From JBFLVU01 sp037444825 (lineage in GTDB: Bacteria > Acidobacteriota > UBA4820 > DSQY01), in assembly GCA_037444825.1 (NCBI GenBank), contig JBBILR010000013.1, positions 1-64,000 on the forward strand: a stretch of DNA of 64,000 nt, given 5' to 3'. Of the stretch, positions 7,623 to 15,774 are shown in pieces. A program made the position numbers and the translations under genes. Each line of letters opens with the position of its first letter. Positions within the stretch are counted from its first letter, which is position 1. A model generated the notes under the pieces. It saw only the letters and a list, made by a program, of their open reading frames with translations, made no database searches and was not told where the DNA came from.

Positions 7623-8456
7623 GTGCCGGTGGGCGGAACGGTCTTGATCACCGGGGCCGCCACGGGTTTCGGGTGGCTCACGGCGCGCCTGGCCCACGAA
7701 CGGGGCTGGAACGTGGCCGCCACGGCCCGCCGGCCCGAACGCATCCCCTCTCCCGGCGGTGAGGGGGACCGCTGGCTGGCCCTCCCGCTGGACGTGACCG
7801 ACGGGGCGCAGGCGAAACACGCCTTGGAGGCCACCCTCCAGCGCTTCGGAACCCTGGACGCCGTGGTGAACAACGCGGGAATCTCCACCTTCTGTAGCGC
7901 CGAAGAGGAAGACGAGGAGGGGCTCCGGGAGGTCTTCGAAACCAACTTCTTCGGCGCGGTGCGGGTGACGCGGGAGGCGTTGCCCCACCTCCGGCGCAGC
8001 GGGGCCGGCCGCGTGGTCTTCGTCTCCTCCCAGTGGGGGCGGACGGGGGTGCCGGCCTTCTCGGCCTACTGCGCTTCCAAGTTCGCCCTGGAAGGGTACG
8101 CCGAGGCGCTGTCCCACGAGGTGGCCCCCATGGGCATCGCCGTCACCCTCGTGGAGCCGGGGGCCTTCGACACGGGCTTCGCATCGAGGTCCCTCGCCGT
8201 TTCCCCGAGGGTGACCGACCCGCGAAGTCCGTACCGTGCCCTCTACCGAGCGCTGAGCGAATCCTTCGCCCGGGAGAGGAACCCCACCGGGGAACCGGTG
8301 GCCGAGGCGATCCTCGCCGTTCTCTCCCGACCGGACCCGCCCCTCCGGGTGGTGGTGGGCGAGGAGGCGCGGAGGTGGTCGGCGGAGAGGTTCCGGGGGG
8401 AGGAGGAGGCCTTTTTGAGGCGGCTGGCGCGGGAGAAGGGCTGGCGTGAACCGTAG
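7623..8456 (+). CDS. Short-chain dehydrogenase/reductase (SDR)
   Basis: The 277-residue classical SDR has the nucleotide-binding TGAATGFG motif at residues 10-17, NNAGIS near residue 80 and the catalytic YCASK near residue 147 with the preceding serine in FVSSQ. The reaction is an NAD(P)-dependent oxidation or reduction of a small molecule; the substrate cannot be read. The start is GTG at 7623, but a second in-frame GTG at 7629 has better spacing from GGAGGAGG (7615-7622). It overlaps the frame upstream of fumC, whose ATG lies 14 nt after this stop, so the two may be co-transcribed. Confidence 0.9.
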   Translation: MPVGGTVLITGAATGFGWLTARLAHERGWNVAATARRPERIPSPGGEGDRWLALPLDVTDGAQAKHALEATLQRFGTLDAVVNNAGISTFCSAEEEDEEGLREVFETNFFGAVRVTREALPHLRRSGAGRVVFVSSQWGRTGVPAFSAYCASKFALEGYAEALSHEVAPMGIAVTLVEPGAFDTGFASRSLAVSPRVTDPRSPYRALYRALSESFARERNPTGEPVAEAILAVLSRPDPPLRVVVGEEARRWSAERFRGEEEAFLRRLAREKGWREP

Positions 8457-8472
8457 CGGAAGGGAAAAGACC

Positions 8473-9861
8473 ATGGAGGAGTTTCGGATCGAAAGGGATT
8501 CTCTGGGGGAGGTGCGGGTGCCCGCCGACGCCCTTTGGGGGGCGCAGACCCAGCGGGCCGTGGAGAACTTCCCCGTCTCGGGGCGGCCGGTGCCGCGGGA
8601 GGTGGTGTACGCCCTGGCCCGGATCAAGAGGGCCTACGCCGAGGAGAACCGCCTGAGGGGCGCCCTGCCGGGGCCGGTGGCGGATGCCGTGACGCGCGCC
8701 GCCACGGAGGTCCTGGAAGGCCGGTGGGACGACCAGTTTCCCGTGGACGTCTTTCAGACGGGGTCGGGCACCTCCACCAACATGAACGTCAACGAGGTGC
8801 TGGCCAACCGGGCCATCCAGCTCCTGGGGGGAAAGGTGGGCACCAAATCCCCCGTCCACCCCAACGACCACGTGAACCTCGGCCAGTCCAGCAACGACGT
8901 TTTTCCCTCGGCGGTTCACCTGGCGGCGGCCCGCGCCCTTCGGGACGAGCTCCTGCCGGCGGCGGAGCGCTTCCACTCCGTCCTCGAGGAAAAGGCCCGG
9001 GAGCTGGACGGCGTGGTGAAAATCGGCCGGACCCACCTCCAGGACGCCGTTCCCATCCGACTGGGGCAGGAGTTCTCCGGCTACGCCCACCAGGCGGAGA
9101 ACGGGTTGCGGCGGATTCGGGCGGCGCTGCCGGCCCTCTGCGAGCTCGCCCTCGGGGGGACGGCCGTGGGAACCGGGCTCAACGCCCCCGAAGGATTGGC
9201 GGAGGCGGTCATCGCCAGGCTGGCGGGGGAGACGGGGCTCCCTCTCCGCCAGGCTCCGAACCTCTTCGAGGCCCTGGGCGCACGGGACGGGCTCGTGGAG
9301 GCGTCGGCGGCCCTGCGTTCCCTGGCGGTGAGCCTGATGAAGATCGCCGAAGACATCCGGTGGCTGGCCTCGGGGCCCCGGTGCGGCCTGGGGGAGATCG
9401 TCCTGCCGGACCTCCAGCCGGGATCCTCCATCATGCCGGGCAAGGTGAACCCGGTCATGGCCGAGATGGCGCTGATGGTGTCGGTCCAGGTCCTGGCCGA
9501 CGACGCCGCCCTGGCCCTGGCGGGAACGCAGGGCCGACTGGAACTGAACGTCATGCTACCGCTGATGGCGCGGAGCATCTTGGAGGAGGTGAAGCTGTTG
9601 GCGAATGCCCTGCGGCTCTTCTCCGACCGGTGCCTCGCGGGGGTCCGGGCCGACGAGGCCCGGTGCCGCGAACTGGTGGAACGGAGCCTCAGCCTCGTCA
9701 CCGCCCTGGCCCCCGTCCTGGGGTACGACGCCGCGGCGGCCCTGGCCAAGGAGGCCCATCGGAAAGGGCTCACCATCCGCGAGATTTGCCGGGAGAAGGG
9801 CGTCCTGTCCGAAGAACGCCTCTCCGAACTCCTGGACCCCCGGCGGATGACCGGCGAGTGA
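8473..9861 (+). CDS. fumC: Fumarate hydratase class II
   Basis: The 462-residue enzyme interconverts fumarate and L-malate in the TCA cycle without an iron-sulfur cluster. Diagnostic segments are ALWGAQTQRAVENF near residue 20, the fumarate-binding TGSGTSTNMNVNEV, the HPNDHVNLGQSSND block with its catalytic histidine, and the superfamily signature GSSIMPGKVNP near residue 317. Length matches the family (460-467). The ATG at 8473 gives the usual MEEFRIE start; an in-frame GTG at 8446 inside the SDR tail is less likely. Succinate dehydrogenase, the preceding TCA step, is encoded at 46-49 kb. Confidence 0.97.
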   Translation: MEEFRIERDSLGEVRVPADALWGAQTQRAVENFPVSGRPVPREVVYALARIKRAYAEENRLRGALPGPVADAVTRAATEVLEGRWDDQFPVDVFQTGSGTSTNMNVNEVLANRAIQLLGGKVGTKSPVHPNDHVNLGQSSNDVFPSAVHLAAARALRDELLPAAERFHSVLEEKARELDGVVKIGRTHLQDAVPIRLGQEFSGYAHQAENGLRRIRAALPALCELALGGTAVGTGLNAPEGLAEAVIARLAGETGLPLRQAPNLFEALGARDGLVEASAALRSLAVSLMKIAEDIRWLASGPRCGLGEIVLPDLQPGSSIMPGKVNPVMAEMALMVSVQVLADDAALALAGTQGRLELNVMLPLMARSILEEVKLLANALRLFSDRCLAGVRADEARCRELVERSLSLVTALAPVLGYDAAAALAKEAHRKGLTIREICREKGVLSEERLSELLDPRRMTGE

Positions 9862-9929
9862 TGGGGAGGCCGAGGCGCGCCCTTGCATCGGCGGGCGGCC
9901 GGGCCTATCTTGGGGGACCCGGAGGTGCC

Positions 9930-10823
9930 ATGGAGGCCCTGCGAAAGCCCGACTGGTTTCAAATCCGGCGCCTGGCCGTGGGGGAGAAGGCCAGCGAGGT
10001 CCTTCGCGTCATCGCCGAGAACCGGCTGAACACCGTCTGCACGTCGGCCCGCTGTCCCAACAAGGGCCAGTGCTTCGCGGAAGGTACGGCCACCTTCATG
10101 ATCTTGGGGGATGTCTGCACCCGCGCCTGCCGCTTCTGCGACGTCCGGACGGGCAGGCCCGCCCCTCCCGATCCGGAGGAACCCGCGCGGGTGGCCGAGG
10201 CGGCTCGCCGCATGGGGCTCCGGTACGTGGTGGTGACCTCGGTGGCCCGGGACGACCTCGAAGACCAGGGGGCCGGCGCCTTCGCCCGGACCCTTGCGGC
10301 CCTGAAGGCCGCCCTCCCCTCCGCCCGGGTGGAGGTCCTGACCCCCGACTTCGGCGGGCGGGAGGACCTTTTGGAAACGGTCCTCGCCGGAGGCCCTCAC
10401 GTCTTCAACCATAACGTGGAAACGGTGGAGCGTCTCACCCCGAAAATCCGCGCCAGGGCCACCTACCGCCGCTCCCTGGGGATCTTGGCGGCCGCCCGGC
10501 GCCTTCACCCGGAGATCCCGACCAAGAGCGGCCTCATGGTGGGGTTGGGGGAGAGCCGCGAGGAACTGCGGCGCGCCTTCGGGGACCTTGCGGTGGCGGG
10601 GGTGGAGCGCCTCACCATCGGCCAGTACCTCCGGCCCACCCTCCGCCACCACCCCGTGGCCCGGTATTACAGCCCCGAGGAGTTCGCCGCGCTGGCGGAA
10701 GAGGCCCGGGGCGCCGGGATCCGGGCGGTGCTGTCCGGCCCCCTGGTGCGGAGCTCCTACCACGCCGGCCGGATGGGGGAGGGCGGGGAGGGCCCCTCGG
10801 AGGGGGAGGCGGCAGTTCCATAG
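9930..10823 (+). CDS. lipA: Lipoyl synthase
   Basis: The 297-residue radical-SAM enzyme inserts two sulfurs into octanoyl groups on E2 and GcvH proteins. Both iron-sulfur sites are visible: the auxiliary cluster motif CTSARCPNKGQC near residue 36 and the radical-SAM motif CTRACRFC near residue 66. MVGLGE and the C-terminal serine cluster ligand (RSSYHAG) are also present. ATG 9930 follows GGAGG at a 4-nt gap. No lipB is nearby, so octanoyl transfer is encoded elsewhere or done by LplA. A short hairpin plus T-run follows at 10859. Confidence 0.97.
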   Translation: MEALRKPDWFQIRRLAVGEKASEVLRVIAENRLNTVCTSARCPNKGQCFAEGTATFMILGDVCTRACRFCDVRTGRPAPPDPEEPARVAEAARRMGLRYVVVTSVARDDLEDQGAGAFARTLAALKAALPSARVEVLTPDFGGREDLLETVLAGGPHVFNHNVETVERLTPKIRARATYRRSLGILAAARRLHPEIPTKSGLMVGLGESREELRRAFGDLAVAGVERLTIGQYLRPTLRHHPVARYYSPEEFAALAEEARGAGIRAVLSGPLVRSSYHAGRMGEGGEGPSEGEAAVP

Positions 10824-10858
10824 AGCGCGGGGCCCCCGCGTGGTAGACTCTATCCGTC

Positions 10859-10878
10859 GGCCCCACGAGGGGCCTTTT
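10859..10878 (+). terminator. Short hairpin after lipA / in the moeA leader
   Basis: GGCCCC (10859-10864), loop ACGA and GGGGCC (10869-10874) are followed by TTTT. The 6-bp stem is short. A TGG-TAGACT extended -10 lies just upstream at 10844-10849, so the hairpin could be the lipA terminator or sit in a moeA leader as an attenuator. I cannot separate these. Confidence 0.45.
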
Positions 10879-10893
10879 CCGTCGAGGCTCGGT

Positions 10894-12099
10894 ATGGCGC
10901 TCCTCCCCGTGGACGAAGCCCTGGCCATCCTCGAAAAGGCCGTTCCCGGTCCCGAGGCCGAAAGGGTGCCCTGGACCGAGGCCCTGGGCCGGGTTCTTCT
11001 GGAACCGGTCCCGGCCGCCTGGGACGACCCCCCCTTCTCCCGCTCCTCCATGGACGGCTACGCCGTGCGAGTCGCCGACGCCCGCGAGGGGGCCGTCCTT
11101 CCGGTGACGGGGGTTCTCTTCGCCGGAGACGCGCCCCAGAAGGCCATGGCGCCCGGGACGGCGGTGAAAATCATGACCGGAGCCCAGATTCCTCCGGGTG
11201 CCGAGGCGGTGATCCCGGTGGAGGAGACCGAGACCCTCGAGGACGGCTTGGTCCGCTTTCCGAGGCGGGCGCGGGCCGGCGAGAACATCCGCCTCCAGGG
11301 GGAGAACGCCCGTCGGGGGGAAACGGTTTTCGGCGGCCCGAGGCTCCTCGACGCGCTGGACGTGGCCATCGGCAACGTCCTGGGGATCGCCGAGGCGACC
11401 GTGGCCAGGCGCCCCACGGCGAGGATCCTCGCCACCGGGAGCGAACTCTGTCCGCCGGGCTCCGTTCCCACCCCCGGAGGGATTGTGGACTCCAACGGGC
11501 CCTTGCTGGCCTCCCTTCTGGAGGGCTGGGGGGCGCGGGTTCGGGGCCTGGCCCGCGTCCGGGACGAAGAGGGGCCGCTGTCCGAGGCCCTCGAGGAAGG
11601 GCTGGACTCGGACTTCCTGGTGGTGACCGGCGGCGTGTCGGCGGGGGACCGGGACCTCGTGCCCGTTCTCCTCCGGAACCTCGGGGCCTCCATCCTTATC
11701 CACAAGGTGGCCATGAAGCCCGGCAAGCCCGTTCTGGTGGCAACTTGCGGAGGGACGGTCATCCTCGGCCTCCCCGGAAACCCCGTCAGCGCCTTCGTGG
11801 GGGCCCATCTCTTCCTGAACCGGGCCGTCCGCCTCCGCACGGGGCTTCCGCCCCGGCCCTGGAGAAAGGCCATTCTGGCCCTGGAGCGCCCCCGCCCCCA
11901 GGGGCCCCGGACCGGGTTCGAGCCGGCGGTGGAGGCGGGGGAGGGCACGGTGGACCTCCTGCCCCACCGGGGTTCTGGGGATCTCCCGGCCTGGCGGGAG
12001 GCGGCCTTTCTCGCGCGGATCCCCGGGGGCTCTCCGCCCCTGCCCCTCGGCACGGTCCTGGACGTCCTTCCCCTGGAGCGCCGCAAGGAGGGTCCATGA
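10894..12099 (+). CDS. moeA: Molybdopterin molybdotransferase
   Basis: The 401-residue enzyme inserts molybdate into adenylylated molybdopterin to make molybdenum cofactor. Visible family blocks are SRSSMDGYAV near residue 49, GAQIPPGAEAVIPVEET near residue 98, the MoCF-domain TGSEL/DSNGPLL segment, VVTGGVSAGDRDL near residue 248 and ILGLPGNPVSAF near residue 290, then the C-terminal MoeA domain IV. Length fits the family. The gene ends in an ATGA overlap with the MscS gene. No other Moco genes or molybdoenzymes are in the window, so the user of the cofactor is unknown. Confidence 0.95.
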   Translation: MALLPVDEALAILEKAVPGPEAERVPWTEALGRVLLEPVPAAWDDPPFSRSSMDGYAVRVADAREGAVLPVTGVLFAGDAPQKAMAPGTAVKIMTGAQIPPGAEAVIPVEETETLEDGLVRFPRRARAGENIRLQGENARRGETVFGGPRLLDALDVAIGNVLGIAEATVARRPTARILATGSELCPPGSVPTPGGIVDSNGPLLASLLEGWGARVRGLARVRDEEGPLSEALEEGLDSDFLVVTGGVSAGDRDLVPVLLRNLGASILIHKVAMKPGKPVLVATCGGTVILGLPGNPVSAFVGAHLFLNRAVRLRTGLPPRPWRKAILALERPRPQGPRTGFEPAVEAGEGTVDLLPHRGSGDLPAWREAAFLARIPGGSPPLPLGTVLDVLPLERRKEGP

Positions 12100-13028
12100 C
12101 GTTCCTGACCGTTGCGATTCCCGAAGGTGCCCCGGAGGCCGGGTGGGAGGTCTGGCGCTTCTCCACCTGGGGGCCCTGGCTTTCCCTTCGGCTCCTGCAC
12201 CTTGTCCTCTTTCTGCTGGGGGCCTACCTCCTCGACCGGCTCCTCGTGGTGGTCCTCAAGCGGGTCCGCAAGGCCGCCGACGACGGCGACCCCACGGTGG
12301 AAAGCGAGCTGGAGCGGCGTGTGGAGACGGTCACCCGCATTCTCCGTAGGGTGGGCGGGGCCGCCATCTACGTCACCGCCGTCCTCATGATCCTCAACGA
12401 CTTCGGCGTCCAGATCGCCCCGCTCCTGGCGGGCCTGGGGATCGTGGGGGTGGCGGTGGGTTTCGGGGCCCAGACCCTCGTGAAGGACGTGATCACGGGC
12501 TTCTTCATCGTCCTGGAAGACCAGTTCCGGGTGGGAGACGTGATCCGGATCAACGAATTCCAGGGGGTGGTGGAGTACATGGGCCTGCGCACCACCCGGC
12601 TCCGGGCCCTGGGGGGCGAGATCCACATCCTCCCCAACAGCGAGATCCGGATGGTGACCAACTTCACCCGCCAGTGGGCCCGGGCGGTCCTGGACGTGGA
12701 CGTGAGTTACCACGCCGACCTGGACGCCGCCTTCCGGGCCCTGGAGGAAGCGGGACGGCGGGTGCAGGAGGACCCCGAACTGGGGCGGAGCGTCCTGGAG
12801 CCCTTCGAAGTCTTGGGGGTGACGGCCCTCGGGGACTCGGGGATCACCCTTCGCATGACCGCCAAGGTGGAGCCCCTCCGCCAGTGGGCCGTGGAACGGG
12901 CCCTTCGCAAGGCGGCCAAGGAAGCCCTGGACGGGGCGGGCATCGAAATCCCCTTCCCCCAGCGGACCGTGAGCCTGGACGCGGAGACCCTCCAGGTCCT
13001 CAAGGGCACGCGGAAGGAGACGACATGA
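12096..13028 (+). CDS. Small-conductance mechanosensitive channel (MscS family)
   Basis: The 310-residue inner-membrane protein has about three helices (around residues 28-52, 90-110 and 112-135). The pore-lining helix is glycine- and alanine-rich (GVAVGFGAQTLVKD), followed by the MscS beta-domain signature FIVLEDQFRVGDVI and the conserved LPNSEI. MscS channels open under membrane tension to release osmolytes during hypo-osmotic shock. The gene starts inside the moeA stop (ATGA) and its own stop overlaps the next start, so moeA, this gene and the next are likely one operon. Functional coupling with moeA is not obvious. Confidence 0.93.
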   Translation: MTFLTVAIPEGAPEAGWEVWRFSTWGPWLSLRLLHLVLFLLGAYLLDRLLVVVLKRVRKAADDGDPTVESELERRVETVTRILRRVGGAAIYVTAVLMILNDFGVQIAPLLAGLGIVGVAVGFGAQTLVKDVITGFFIVLEDQFRVGDVIRINEFQGVVEYMGLRTTRLRALGGEIHILPNSEIRMVTNFTRQWARAVLDVDVSYHADLDAAFRALEEAGRRVQEDPELGRSVLEPFEVLGVTALGDSGITLRMTAKVEPLRQWAVERALRKAAKEALDGAGIEIPFPQRTVSLDAETLQVLKGTRKETT

Positions 13029-13666
13029 CCCCCGAACCGCTCGTTTCCGGGCTCTTTGCCGGCGTCGTGCTGGTGGCCGGCCTGCACGCCGTCCTCCCCA
13101 CCCACTGGCTCTCCTTCGTTCTGGTGGCGAGGGCCCAGCGGTGGACGGCGGGGAAGATGCTCCGCGTGGTGGTCTTCTCCGGCCTGGGCCACGTCACCAC
13201 CACCGCGGTGGTGGGCCTCGTCGCGGCGGCCTTGGGGAAGGACCTCCAGAGGCACGTGGAGGGCCTGGAGACGCCCCTCCCGGCCTTGATCCTCCTCGCC
13301 TTCGGCCTCTATTACCTGGTTTCGGGCTGGCGCCGGGAAGGCCACCGCCACTGCACCCACGACCATTCCGAGGACCCGCCCGCCCCCGACCGGGTGGCGG
13401 TGGGGGCCCTCTTTCTGGAGATGACCCTCTCCCCCTGCGAGTCGCTGATCCCCCTCTTCTTCGCCGCGGGGGCCCTTTCCTGGGGGGCTCTCCTGGCCAT
13501 GGCTATCCTTTCGAGCCTCCTCACGGTGGCCGCCATGGCCCTCCTCTCGGCCCTGGCCTTCAAGGGGTACGCCCGGCTCACCTTCCCGTGGCTGGAGAGG
13601 AACGAGCGCCTGGTGCTGGGGGCTCTTCTGACCCTCCTGGGCGCCTTCGCCTACTTCCACCACTGA
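13025..13666 (+). CDS. Six-helix membrane protein, possible cation exporter with His/Asp-rich loop
   Basis: The 213-residue protein is largely hydrophobic, with about six helices and an early HAVLPTHWLSF segment. A histidine- and acid-rich cytoplasmic loop (HRHCTHDHSED) lies near residue 110, and CESLIPLFFAAGALS follows in the next helix. The layout resembles RcnA/NicO or LysE-like metal exporters, in which such loops bind Ni, Co or similar ions. That is a loose resemblance and I cannot assign a substrate. It is coupled to the MscS gene by a 4-nt overlap. A convergent hydrolase gene ends 30 bp away. Confidence 0.6.
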   Translation: MTPEPLVSGLFAGVVLVAGLHAVLPTHWLSFVLVARAQRWTAGKMLRVVVFSGLGHVTTTAVVGLVAAALGKDLQRHVEGLETPLPALILLAFGLYYLVSGWRREGHRHCTHDHSEDPPAPDRVAVGALFLEMTLSPCESLIPLFFAAGALSWGALLAMAILSSLLTVAAMALLSALAFKGYARLTFPWLERNERLVLGALLTLLGAFAYFHH

Positions 13667-13696
13667 CGAAAGGCCGCCACCCGCTCCCCCTCGAGG

Positions 13697-14935
13697 CTAC
13701 TTCTTGGGCGGGACGGGGGAGGGTTTGGAAGGAGCGGCGGAACCCTTCGGCGTAGCCGGTGAGGACGGCGCGGCAGTCCTGGGGGGAGAGACGTTGGGCT
13801 TGGTGGTCCCGGAGCGGGGCTTCCGGGCCTTGGGGCGGGGCTTGGGGGCCTTCTTCAGGATCTCCTCCATTTCCCGGGGGCCCGGGTTGATGAGGGGCCG
13901 CAAGCCCACGGGGCCGTCGGAGGGTTCCAGGTAAGGCAACGTTTCCAAGGGAGGCTGGTCGAAGACGCCGGCCAGGGCCCGCTCCAGGCTCCCCTCCCCC
14001 TCCTGGGGAGGGGCGGGTTTCCACGGTTCTTCCGCCGGGGCCCAGGCGGGGTAGACGAGGTGAAAGCGAAGAAACTCCAGCGTCCTCTTCCAGGAGTCCT
14101 CGGTGGCGAAGCGGTCGGGCCCCCCGCGGCTGTTCAGGCAAAAGCCGTGGCCGGCGCCCGGGTAGACCACCAGGTCCGCCGGACGCCCCTCCTCCCTCAG
14201 CCAGGCGAGGGTTTGAAGAGAACGGCGGACCGGCACGATCCGGTCGGCGGTGCCGTGCAGGAGCAAGGTGGGGGGCATGGCGCGCTTGGCGGGGTCCACG
14301 AAGCCGGGGGAGAGCCCTCCGTAGTAGGCCACCACCGCCCGGACCCGGGGGTCCGAAGGGGCGTCGTTGAGGGCCAGAAAAGCCCCCTGGGAAAAGCCCA
14401 GCAGGGCCAGGCGGTCGCCGTCCACGTCGGGGAGGGAGGCGGCGTACGTGAGGGCGGCTTCGATGGTCTTGGTCCACTGGGCGCGGCTGCCGCGGCCCTT
14501 TCGGCCCCGGTCGTAATAGCGGAGGAAGAGGGCGACGTAGCCGCTCCTCGCCAGCTCCTCGGCGTTCTGGATGTAGTACTTTTCGGCGCGCCCGGGGCCG
14601 TGGGTTCCGTGGAGAAGGATGACGGCGGGCCGCTTGCCGGGCAGGGCCGGGCGGAAGACGTCCACCGCCACCCGGTCCCGGCCGCAGGGGATCCGGTCCC
14701 GGCTCCGCAGAATCTCGGGGCTCCCCTCGGGGAGGTCGAGGGAGGAGACGAGGACGCCCCTGCGAACCTCCAGCGGAGGCTGGTCGAAGGCGCCCCGGAG
14801 GGTCGGGGTCACGGCGGCGGGTTCGGGCGGGGGAGGGGAACCGGAGGCGGGGGCGGCGTCCTGCCCCGGCGAGGCGAGGGCGAGGGCCAGAAGTGGCAGG
14901 ACCGCAAGGAGGAGCCGCGCTTTCCGAAGAGCCAT
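13697..14935 (-). CDS. Exported alpha/beta hydrolase, dienelactone hydrolase-like, with repeated FDQPPLE motif and Pro/Lys tail
   Basis: The 412-residue protein has a signal peptide (hydrophobic core about 8-21) and a proline-rich linker to residue 45. The alpha/beta-hydrolase domain spans about 75-300. The triad is readable as S182 (GFSQG nucleophile elbow), D231 (HGTADRIVP) and H263 (GAGHGF); true dienelactone hydrolases use Cys. After the domain come 110 residues rich in Pro, Lys and Ala. The heptapeptide FDQPPLE occurs at 50-56 and again at 325-331, bracketing the enzyme domain. GGAGG precedes the ATG. The gene reads away from the initiator tRNA terminator; substrate unknown. Confidence 0.8.
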   Translation of the reverse strand: MALRKARLLLAVLPLLALALASPGQDAAPASGSPPPPEPAAVTPTLRGAFDQPPLEVRRGVLVSSLDLPEGSPEILRSRDRIPCGRDRVAVDVFRPALPGKRPAVILLHGTHGPGRAEKYYIQNAEELARSGYVALFLRYYDRGRKGRGSRAQWTKTIEAALTYAASLPDVDGDRLALLGFSQGAFLALNDAPSDPRVRAVVAYYGGLSPGFVDPAKRAMPPTLLLHGTADRIVPVRRSLQTLAWLREEGRPADLVVYPGAGHGFCLNSRGGPDRFATEDSWKRTLEFLRFHLVYPAWAPAEEPWKPAPPQEGEGSLERALAGVFDQPPLETLPYLEPSDGPVGLRPLINPGPREMEEILKKAPKPRPKARKPRSGTTKPNVSPPRTAAPSSPATPKGSAAPSKPSPVPPKK

Positions 14936-14949
14936 AGGCCTCCAAGACC

Positions 14950-14973
14950 AAAAGACCCGGCCAAGGCCGGGTC
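14950..14973 (-). terminator. Terminator of the initiator tRNA gene
   Basis: On the minus strand GACCCGGCC and GGCCGGGTC form a perfect 9-bp stem with a 2-nt loop, followed by TTTT (14953-14950), just downstream of the tRNA 3' end. It separates the tRNA from the hydrolase gene that starts at 14935. Confidence 0.8.
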
Positions 14974-14978
14974 CCCGT

Positions 14979-15055
14979 TGGTGGCGGGGGAAGGATTTGA
15001 ACCTTCGACCTCTGGGTTATGAGCCCAGCGAGCTACCGGACTGCTCCACCCCGCG
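14979..15055 (-). tRNA. Initiator tRNA-fMet (CAT)
   Basis: The 77-nt minus-strand cloverleaf begins CGCGGGGTGGAGCAG, the classic initiator sequence. Its anticodon stem carries three consecutive G-C pairs (CTGGG/CCCAG) around the loop CTCATAA; the anticodon occupies 15019-15021. CCA is encoded at 14981-14979. As in initiators generally, position 1-72 is unpaired, but here it is C1 opposite C72 rather than the common C1-A72. Confidence 0.97.
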
Positions 15056-15066
15056 CCAAGAGGTCC

Positions 15067-15095
15067 ACTATACCCTCCGGGGCGGGGGCTGTCAA
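15067..15095 (-). promoter_or_regulatory. Promoter of tRNA-fMet
   Basis: On the minus strand a perfect TTGACA (15095-15090) and TATAGT (15072-15067) are 17 bp apart. This is one of the closest matches to sigma70 consensus in the window, as expected for a tRNA gene. The start site would fall a few bases before the mature 5' end. Confidence 0.8.
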
Positions 15096-15242
15096 GGCGC
15101 CGCCGCCCCCCGCCCCAAGAGGGGCTCGCCCGCCGAAGGTGGGTGGGGGAGGGCAGGAAACGGCTTGAAAAGCTCCGCCCTGTCGGATGTGGGGCATTTC
15201 GCCCTGTTTTGGGTGTGGAAACCCGAAAATTCCGGGGCCCCC

Positions 15243-15271
15243 TTGCTTCGCAAAGGCTCTTGCAGTACATT
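15243..15271 (+). promoter_or_regulatory. Promoter of the small cytochrome c gene
   Basis: TTGCTT at 15243-15248 and TACATT at 15266-15271 are 17 bp apart, predicting a start near 15278 and a leader of about 50 nt ending in GAGGAG before the ATG at 15330. Confidence 0.55.
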
Positions 15272-15329
15272 CCCCTCCGGCCGGTTGCTCCGGCCCCGAT
15301 GGAAGCGGCCCATGCCGAGGAGGAGCTCG

Positions 15330-15686
15330 ATGAAGAAGACGCTGATTCTGATCGCCCTGGTTCTCGCCACCGCCCTCGCCGCCTCTCTGGCCTTCGCGGG
15401 GGACCACGCCACCGTGGGGCCGGAGAAGTGCAAGATGTGCCACAAGGTGCAGTACGAATCCTGGGCGGCCATGAAGCACGCCCAACAGAACCCCAAGGTG
15501 GATTGCGAGACCTGCCACGGCCCCGGCGGGGACTACTGGAAGCCCAACGTCATGAAGGACCCGGCCGCCGCCAAGGCCGCGGGCCTCGTCGCCAAGCCCG
15601 ACAAGGCCTTCTGCACCGCCAAGTGCCACAAGGACAAGTGGAACGACGGCATGCTGGGTCAGACCCACGCCCACAAGGCGAAGTGA
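15330..15686 (+). CDS. Small periplasmic multihaem cytochrome c (c554/c3-like)
   Basis: The 118-residue precursor has a signal peptide cleaved after AFA (about residue 23). Haem motifs are CKMCH (34-38), CETCH (59-63) and a spaced variant CTAKCH (95-100, CX3CH). Additional histidines at H50, H113 and H115 could be distal ligands. The VDCETCHGPG segment and the preceding SWAAMKHAQ resemble cytochrome c554-type proteins that shuttle electrons in the periplasm. ATG 15330 follows GAGGAG; an in-frame ATG at 15312 lies before that ribosome site. It is monocistronic, between its own promoter and a strong terminator. No partner reductase is adjacent. Confidence 0.88.
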   Translation: MKKTLILIALVLATALAASLAFAGDHATVGPEKCKMCHKVQYESWAAMKHAQQNPKVDCETCHGPGGDYWKPNVMKDPAAAKAAGLVAKPDKAFCTAKCHKDKWNDGMLGQTHAHKAK

Positions 15687-15710
15687 GGACTTCACGCCCG
15701 CAACGAGAAA

Positions 15711-15738
15711 GAGGCTCCCTTCGGGGAGCCTCTTTTTT
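15711..15738 (+). terminator. Strong hairpin terminator after the cytochrome gene, probably bidirectional with rnpB
   Basis: GAGGCTCCC (15711-15719), TTCG tetraloop and GGGAGCCTC (15724-15732) are followed by six T. Read on the other strand the same stem is followed by TTTCTC and lies downstream of the rnpB 3' end, so it can serve both convergent transcripts. Confidence 0.85.
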
Positions 15739-15774
15739 GACCCGGCGGCCCCGCGGGGCCGGAGGAAGTTCGGG

